Shown here piece by piece: positions 57,786 through 64,000 of a DNA stretch of 64,000 nucleotides (position 1 is the stretch's first letter; each line of letters opens with the position of its first letter). Both the position numbers and the translations under genes were made by a program. The notes beneath the pieces are model-generated. The model was not told the origin of the DNA, did no database searches, and saw nothing but the letters and a program-made list of their open reading frames with translations. Origin of the DNA: Pseudopithomyces maydicus. Taxonomy: Eukaryota; Ascomycota; Dothideomycetes; Pleosporales; Didymosphaeriaceae. The stretch spans positions 1,922,001 through 1,986,000 of the forward strand of contig JANTUC010000005.1 of the NCBI GenBank assembly GCA_026873275.1, given 5' to 3'.

Positions 57786-58017
57786 ATGATTCGATCTCCA
57801 TGCTTAATTAGTTGGATGTAGGATTGTTATCGGCAAGGTTTACTTTCACCTCCACTGTATTATTTGCGAGGAACATGGGGTAGTGACATTGGTCTTGGAG
57901 ACCTGGATAGATAGCTTGCCCATCATTTTTAATCTACTTGTAACATCAAGTGTTAACAACGTTGGTCCTTACATGACTCATTTGTTGAACTCCTTATCGG
58001 TACCCATATCTACCGCA

Positions 58018-59285
58018 TTACACTTTCTGCTTTGCCATCCATTCCTCGGCATCTTTCTTGTACTCATCCCGCCAGCGAGTGAGTGGGGGTCGCTCATTAA
58101 CAATATCCCCCACTGCCCAGAGCATGCGTTTCTTATCAGTCTCCTCAGAGACGTCATTGTCCGGGCAGATGATGTAAAACTTATCATCGGCAATCTTCTT
58201 TTCCATATACGAGGCCACCTGCTCAGGCGACCATGCGCCTGCAGGCTTTTCTTTAGGAACACCGGGAACGTTACCAGACTGGGGGCATGTTAGTTTGGAG
58301 ATGCACAAAGAGTGGTTGGGATACGGCCGAAACGCGTAGACCAGCATAGCGGATGCTACAGCAGGACTCGGGTCGGAGTAGCAGAATACGAAAGGCCGTG
58401 GATCATCGCATCTTGGGGGGCCTTTTCAAACAGATGTGCGCTTCGACCCCATCATCCGTAAAAGAGAGAAACAGATCTTACCAAGCCCGTGAACGTCCAT
58501 CCCGGAACAAGAAGATGCACGGACACGCTCTTGTTTTCGCGCAAGTCCCAGCTTAGATGCTCTGCTAGCGTTTTGACTGCAGATTTGCTGGCATTGTATG
58601 CTGCATTGCCTGGCGGGTTGGTGATGCCTTGCTTGCTGCCTGTGATGACAATGGCAGCAGGGGAATCCCCGCTACGAGCCTGAAAGGAAGGTACGTAGGC
58701 GTTCAGGCCATTTATCACGCCAAAAAGATTGGTGGAGAGAATCTGGCGCACATAATTGTCAGTTTCCACGTTGGGCAAGACCGCGCTAGCGTTACATTTG
58801 GGTTCGGGCGAGATTTGGGAAGCCCACCCACGTGGTGAACCGAAGTCCGTTGGCATTTGAGCCAAAGGTCACCCTCCACATTTGTTGCCGGGTCGGCAGT
58901 GCCTATACGCCGAGCCCAACCATGCGGTCCTAGTCGTTGGGTATGGTGTGCGACGTGAGACATATGTACATACCTTCTGGAAGTATTCTGCGTCTCCCCA
59001 GGTTCCCTTGGCCATGGTCCCCGCGTTCAACATCAGGAAATCCACGTCACCAACTTTTTGCTTCACACCCTCCCATTCCTTCTCTTGACTTACGTCTGCC
59101 CGTAAGCATTCGACCTCCCCCTTTAGGTTAGACTTGGCAAGGTCAAGGGTTTCCTGGTTGAAGTCGACGATGGAGACGCGCATCCCATGTTTGAGACACG
59201 ACTGCGCGACAGCAAGACCGATTCCTGACGCGCCACCCGTGATGAGGGCTTTGGATCCAGATCGAAATACAGACATCTTAGCCAC
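58018..59285 (-). CDS. Short-chain dehydrogenase/reductase
   Basis: Predicted classical NAD(P)-dependent SDR. Exons are 59285-58974, 58742-58482 and 58278-58018, giving 277 residues (274 if the ATG at 59276 is used; both are plausible). The cofactor motif TGGASGIG is at residues 16-23, followed by NAG in LMLNAG. The catalytic Ser140, Tyr153 and Lys157 fall in ITGSKQG and YNASK with the normal spacing. An acidic residue after the second strand (IVDFNQE) suggests NAD preference. The C-terminal 90 residues (EEWMAKQKV end) are longer than the minimal fold. The first intron is 231 bases, long for this window. It converges with IND1. Substrate unknown. Confidence 0.88.
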
Positions 59286-60062
59286 CCCACGACAGTGTGT
59301 GTTCTTTTGAATGGAGTCTAAAGACAGTTAGCGTGTGTGGAAAGCTACTGTTCGTTTCAGGCGACCTGGGGACTGGTGCACGGAACCTGCATTGTGCCCA
59401 GTGCAAGGCTCCAGATTCGAAATAGATCTCCTGTAGTACACATGCAGGGGCTCGCCTCTAGGAAGTAACAGTGTCGGAAGCGGAAAGCGGCTTACGGGAT
59501 TGCGGCGCGTTTGTCAAGTCCGTAAGCAAGCAGTCAGCCTTCTCGGATTCGTTGACTCCCGACTGATGTGTACCAGCGGAATTCTCAATTGAATACTTCG
59601 GTCGTTTGAAAATCTTCGTGAAATCGTTTCGGTGGTGGTGTAGGAGAGAAACCGCGCGGGCGTAAGGTCCGTCCCGTGGGTGACGTCGATGAATCACTGG
59701 AAGCAAGGTTAACGCCGCTATTTCCGACCTCCGAACGAGGGGCCCACAGACTGCTGCACCAAATCCTTGACCAATGGTCAATGGAGATTACCCACTGGAA
59801 GTGCTTTAGCGTCTCATATTGAGGGAATTATGTTACATTGGATTCAGTCCTTATTTACATTATGTATAATCGAAATTTTGAAAAACAAAGGGCCTCTCTA
59901 TATGTGGGGTATCTGTGTCCTTCCGTCTTCAAAACTCCAGGGACTCCTAATTAGACATAATGGATACATGGATGGTTTATAAAGGAACAGCCAAGAATAG
60001 GTAGTAATAGTAATAGCAAAATTTTCTGTGGGTGTTGAACCACCGACATTGTAAAAAACCGA
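59286..60062. other. Intergenic, no gene seen
   Basis: About 780 bases between the SDR start and the 3' end of the second PTH11-like gene. Open frames here are short and without features. Confidence 0.5.
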
Positions 60063-61713
60063 TCATCGCCGTTCGAACAGTATAGGGAGACGCATGCTTC
60101 TGATGCTGTTCGGTGTCCTGGGCGTCTTTGGCGTCTTTGGAGATTTCGGCACCCTGGGAGCACTGGGCATTCCATCTGCGACGGAATTGTTCCGCGATGC
60201 GAGTGGCAGTGGGGTAGGCGGTAGCGCTTTCATACGCGTGTCTCTAGAATCGCGGAAGGCGAGTGGGCTTTTTCGATAAAACTCCACGGACGCCTTGCGG
60301 AATGGGAGCTCCTCTACACTCATGTGTGTTTTTCGCCAGCTCTTTTTCGGTTCTTCTGGCGGAAGCGGAGTAGATGCGTGTGTAGTGTACTGTGAGGGCT
60401 GTTTCGAGGGGGGATTGTAGTGGGATAGCGTGCTGTTGTAACGTGTGCTAGGGGCACCAATCGTTGTGCGTTCGTTCAGCTCGATGTAGGTGAAGTGGCG
60501 GTAAATGGCGTAGAAGCTGGACATGCCGGGGATCATCAAGCTAATAGAGACCTCCAGGACCCTTAGGATGTTAGTAATTTGACCTTGGTCAGAGAATCAA
60601 GAACAGCTTTCCACTTACAGAGCTGTGGTTATGGGGATCTGATGACCAGTAAGATCGTTGTCAACGTATGTTTTGATACGATATACCAAGCCCACAACAC
60701 TGCAGATTGAAGCGCTGGGGATTGTTAGCTAATCTTTCGTTCGGGGGATAGTGGAGACTCACATGATACCGATAAAATGCATCAGGTAGATTATACGTCT
60801 TTCTTTGACTGTCACATTCATCGAAGGGCTCAACCAGAATGTGGCAATGAGCAGGTAGAAATCAACGAGCGCATTGGTGAGCGCCATGACGATACCAACT
60901 GTCATGTTGGGTCCTCCAGATATAGAACAGGCTTTTTGTCGGAAACCGTTGATATATGAGTCCGCATCGGAGTCTGGTTTTGGAGCGCATGCAATCGAGA
61001 CCGTGCATGTATATAGTGCATAAATCAAGCCTGTTATAGGTATAATGATGTATCCGCTATTCTTGAACCATCTTACAGATTTGAAGACATGACTCAAATG
61101 GACAATGACCATGGTTTTGCTGAGCCAGAGCACAGGACCAGTGAACACTGAGAGTGTAAGAAAACGCTGAGGGTTGGTTAGTATTGAGTACAACAAACTA
61201 TAAAGCCACTTACGAGTAGCCATGACTTTGTCAAGCCGCGGCTATCGATATCCCAAACGTGCTTTCCGTATGGTTTGGCAAGAGTCACTGTAAACGATTA
61301 GTGAAGTCCTCAGAGAAGATAGAGGGGTAACTCACGAGGTATCAAGTACACAAGAAAAACAACACCGACAACCTTTAATGTTGTTAGAAGAAAAGGCACA
61401 AATATACGATGAGTAGCTTACTAGTGTGAAACAGTAGAAGTCTAGATGGGTCAGCTTTAGATGCGAACGCTACGACCCAGATACTTACAGTCTTGGAAAG
61501 TCCATTTCTTAGCAAGAACACGAGCATAAACTCTAGCAGATGCGCACAGAAAGACCAACAATAGACACAAGCTGGCTGACACAACTACTGGAAGAGCCAA
61601 AAACCCCGCGTCGTCGAAGTTAGATGCAACACCCTAGTAATGATTGAGCACATTTGAAGTGTTGGCACTAGGGATATACATACCAGAGGAGGTGGTTGCA
61701 AAGGAGATGCCAT
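60063..61713 (-). CDS. PTH11/rhodopsin-like seven-helix membrane protein
   Basis: Predicted plasma-membrane receptor-like protein. Eight exons read in frame for 434 residues: 61713-61684, 61633-61489, 61441-61422, 61372-61336, 61287-61214, 61166-60763, 60714-60619, 60561-60063. One exon is only 20 bases; all junctions are GT-AG and most have clear CTAAC or CTGAC branch sites. Seven hydrophobic helices are spread over about residues 20-320. Family signs are KKWTFQDY after helix 1 and the loop AKPYGKHVWDID before a helix. The cytosolic tail carries KSPKTPKTPRTP repeats, possible kinase targets, and ends SMRLPILFERR. The gene shares only general fold with the protein at 40769-42412. No frame problem. 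Confidence 0.82.
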
Positions 61714-63704
61714 GAACACATCTCCACTGCGCATCGTGCGCAAGCAATATCAGACGGTCATCCGAGGACGGATCTGGGGCGCTGTTAGAATAAGTAGCGA
61801 TGCGGCGCGGCCGCCCCGTCAGAATGGGACCGACTGGGGGCTTGCACGTGGCGAGGACGGAGAAGCTAACAGCAGGGCGGCGACGTGGACCGAGACGGGA
61901 AAGGTCATAGGACTCCAGAACGAATCTTCTTTGAGCGACGGAGTACGATAAGGCTGGATAGGTTTCTTGTTTGCGTTTTGACAGACGGCCATGTCTTGTT
62001 CCCGTTGCCGAGTTCACGGACCCGTCAGGCCGGCTGGCGCAAGAAGCGATTCAACGCGCGGGCAGGAGGCTCAACAGGACGAGCTGGGACTATTGCTGTA
62101 GCAGTGACATACTCTTCCTGACCGGACTCTTTTTGGGGGTCATCAAGCTTAATCATCCAGCACACCGGTGTTGAGGGCACAGAGACAGTTTCAAATGGTA
62201 CTGGGACTATGAACATGCTGGGGCTTCCATACTACCAGAATAGAGAACAGCCCACGTGTGTGTTTGAGCCAATGCAAGTATTATGGGGCACCAGGACGTG
62301 CTGCCCCTTCTAGTCAGGTACGATGAACTCCGAAGGATCCTCCCGCAGCGTGGGCTCATCGAACGCCCCAGGGCTATGCTAAGCGCGCCAATGGCACTTT
62401 GAGCGCACACTACTTCGGTAAAGGAGATCTGCCGTAGGAACTGAACAGGTTAGATTGAATTGATCCTCAACGGCAACGGTATCAATCTCTTGCGCTGCCT
62501 TGCGAGGGCAAGGCCGGAGCCGGGAACTGCGATGGGACTGCCTATTGAAGTGCTGTGAAGCGAAATCATGTCACACACTCCGCTGTAGATGCAGGCATTT
62601 AATGACGCAAACCTTTGACGTTCGAAGCTGACTGCTCGGTACGAAAGACCTAGACACGTGCTACCTAGGTGATGTTCGGTGTTGGGCTACGAGAGGCGGA
62701 GCTTTACGGTACAGTGGGCATCCAGAGCAACGTTTTTTGGCGTCGTATTGCTGTCAACAATGGTACAGCTTATGGCGATACCTAGGTAGTGACTGGTACA
62801 CGATGTGATCAATGTGACTCATGTGGCCTGTGAGCCTAGATTCGTGGATAGGACATCTGGACGCACACTGGTGCAGGCAAGGTGTGCACGGGCCGCCACT
62901 GCCTCTCCCCTCCAGCAGCAAGCCCGGGATCTCACAGGCAAAAGCAAGGCGGTCGTAACACATACTGCATGCATGCTTGCATAAAACTAGATCTAGCTCT
63001 CGCCCGAGACACGTTCAGCTGCGACAAGCTCAGTGAAAATCAAACCAACCTCCAGATGTCCCCACACACACATGTGCATGCATGTGCGTACCCACCGTTC
63101 TCCGCAATACCGGAACGACATTTTTCGTACCTGCATACGCGTCTTCTGGTGGCATCACGATTACTGAGTGGATTAGTCAACCTTTGGATGTGGAGCAAAA
63201 TCAGCGGGAGATGGCAGCTCATCACAGTTCGGGCACCATTGGCCCGCGATTGAGTGTACCCGCACCCCACTAGTCTGCATCAGGCACCCTCGGGTCTGAC
63301 TGCCCGCCCCGGCTCAACGACTCATTATTACGGATGTTGTCATCACAAACTGTGGAAACAGCAAACTGAACACAAATTCCTGTCAATGTGCTGCTTGAGG
63401 CACTGTTGTCGGTCACAATGCTCGAGCTACTCCATGTCGATGTCAAAATACATGTATTCCGAGTAGTCTATTGGATTTCCTCGGGGCTGTGACCGCATTG
63501 CTGGCTATATGAGGCTTAGTACATCAACACCTACTAACACCATGGTACGCGTAACCGAGCTCCCAGCGGGGTCGACATGTATGATGCGAATTGCAATCAT
63601 AAAAAATCAGAGACCCCGCGGTTTGCTCGGATCATGGCATACCTTGCAAGCATAAAGAGACAAAACCTGGCTAAAGATTTATCGTCTGAGCTTGCACTGT
63701 TAAG
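61714..63704. other. Long intergenic region
   Basis: About 2 kb between a divergent pair of genes. CACGTG lies at 62655-62660, with CCTAGGT elements at 62664-62670 and 62781-62787. No open frame shows family features. Confidence 0.45.
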
Positions 63705-64000
63705 ATGGTACCCCTAAGTTTGCTATTCATTGGGGCAGCTGTGTTTCAGAACATTGTAGCATCACCACTCGCGAAACCCTATGAAAGATGGAAACGACAA
63801 TCTAGCACGGTGAATGCCACAAGAGTCGACCTAGGCTATGGAGTTTATGAAGGAAGTTTGAACTCCTCAACTGGTGTGAACTCATTTAAAGGGTGCGTTC
63901 TGTACACTGTCCATAAGAAGTTATGCTCATTCGATTAAGTATACGGTATGCTGCACCGCCTACTGGGTCTTTGAGATGGCAAGCGCCTCGAAGCCCAGAA
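63705..64000 (+). CDS. Carboxylesterase type B, 5' part only
   Basis: N-terminal fragment of a predicted secreted carboxylesterase/lipase, cut by the right edge. Exon 1 is 63705-63892 and exon 2 starts at 63940. A signal peptide (MVPLSLLFIGAAVFQNIVA) is followed by a Lys-Arg site (WKRQ) that could be a propeptide cut, then GYGVYEGSLNSSTGVNSFKG and, across the intron, IRYAAPPTGSLRWQAPR. The segment from FKGIRYA to RW is the conserved start of the type-B esterase fold. The catalytic triad lies beyond the window. Substrate cannot be inferred. Confidence 0.85.

Noticed and set aside
1..64000. Secondary-metabolite cluster
   Set aside because: SDR, hydrolase, esterase and oxygenase-like genes are scattered among housekeeping genes and no backbone enzyme (PKS, NRPS, terpene synthase) is present.
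1..64000. CRISPR arrays, operons, prokaryotic-type elements, tRNA and rRNA genes
   Set aside because: None was seen; intron-rich genes show the DNA is eukaryotic. tRNA absence was judged only by eye.

Overview
The window looks like nuclear DNA of a filamentous ascomycete (Pezizomycotina), most likely a Dothideomycete of the Pleosporales type. This rests on many short GT-AG introns (about 45-100 nt) with CTNAC-like branch sites, widely spaced single genes on both strands, two fungal PTH11/rhodopsin-type membrane proteins, a fungal AA14-type oxidase and a BYS1-family secreted protein. It also rests on an AT-rich block at the left edge that looks like a transposon remnant degraded by repeat-induced point mutation (RIP). 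The genus is an inference; I cannot confirm it.

Layout. 1-1370: AT-rich RIP-like block with a sharp edge. 2.1-5.5 kb: GNAT acetyltransferase (+) and a secreted nine-exon GH2 glycosidase (-). 7.2-9.3 kb: divergent protein kinase (-). 10.6-12.9 kb: two secreted proteins in tandem (BYS1-like, AA14 LPMO). 13.9-20 kb: housekeeping genes (EAF elongation factor, ribosomal protein S0, mitochondrial uS15m) plus a conserved hypothetical gene. 20.4-23.2 kb: secreted heme peroxidase with three WSC domains. 25-28 kb: C2 protein resembling Fic1/Inn1. 29.5-32.3 kb: CSC1/OSCA-type channel. 33.3 kb: small Cys-rich secreted protein. 34.4-39 kb: CCCH zinc-finger protein and a 2OG-Fe(II) oxygenase-like protein. 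40.8-42.4 kb: first PTH11-like protein. 44.8-47.9 kb: HAD phosphatase and a secreted lactonase-like beta-propeller. 48.1-50.6 kb: second protein kinase. 51.7-57.8 kb: alpha/beta hydrolase, BFR2/AATF, and IND1 divergent from BFR2. 58-59.3 kb: SDR. 60-61.7 kb: second PTH11-like protein. 63.7 kb to the right edge: start of a carboxylesterase.

How the genes relate. There is no operon and no recognisable secondary-metabolite cluster (no PKS, NRPS or terpene synthase). Seven products carry N-terminal signals for secretion (GH2, BYS1-like, AA14, WSC-peroxidase, small Cys-rich protein, lactonase, carboxylesterase), which fits a plant- or litter-associated lifestyle. The others are ordinary nuclear, ribosomal, mitochondrial and membrane functions.

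The strongest unexpected signal concerns the sequence itself. Eight otherwise conserved genes each need a one-base correction, nearly always inside a short mononucleotide run, to read as full-length proteins; one of them needs two. Because uS15m, IND1 and other core genes are affected, homopolymer errors in the assembly are more likely than eight pseudogenes. I did not find a system I can defend as new. The best leads are the peroxidase-WSC architecture, the orphan 2OG oxygenase-like protein and recurring non-coding motifs (CACGTG with GCACCTG, and GGTACCTAGG).
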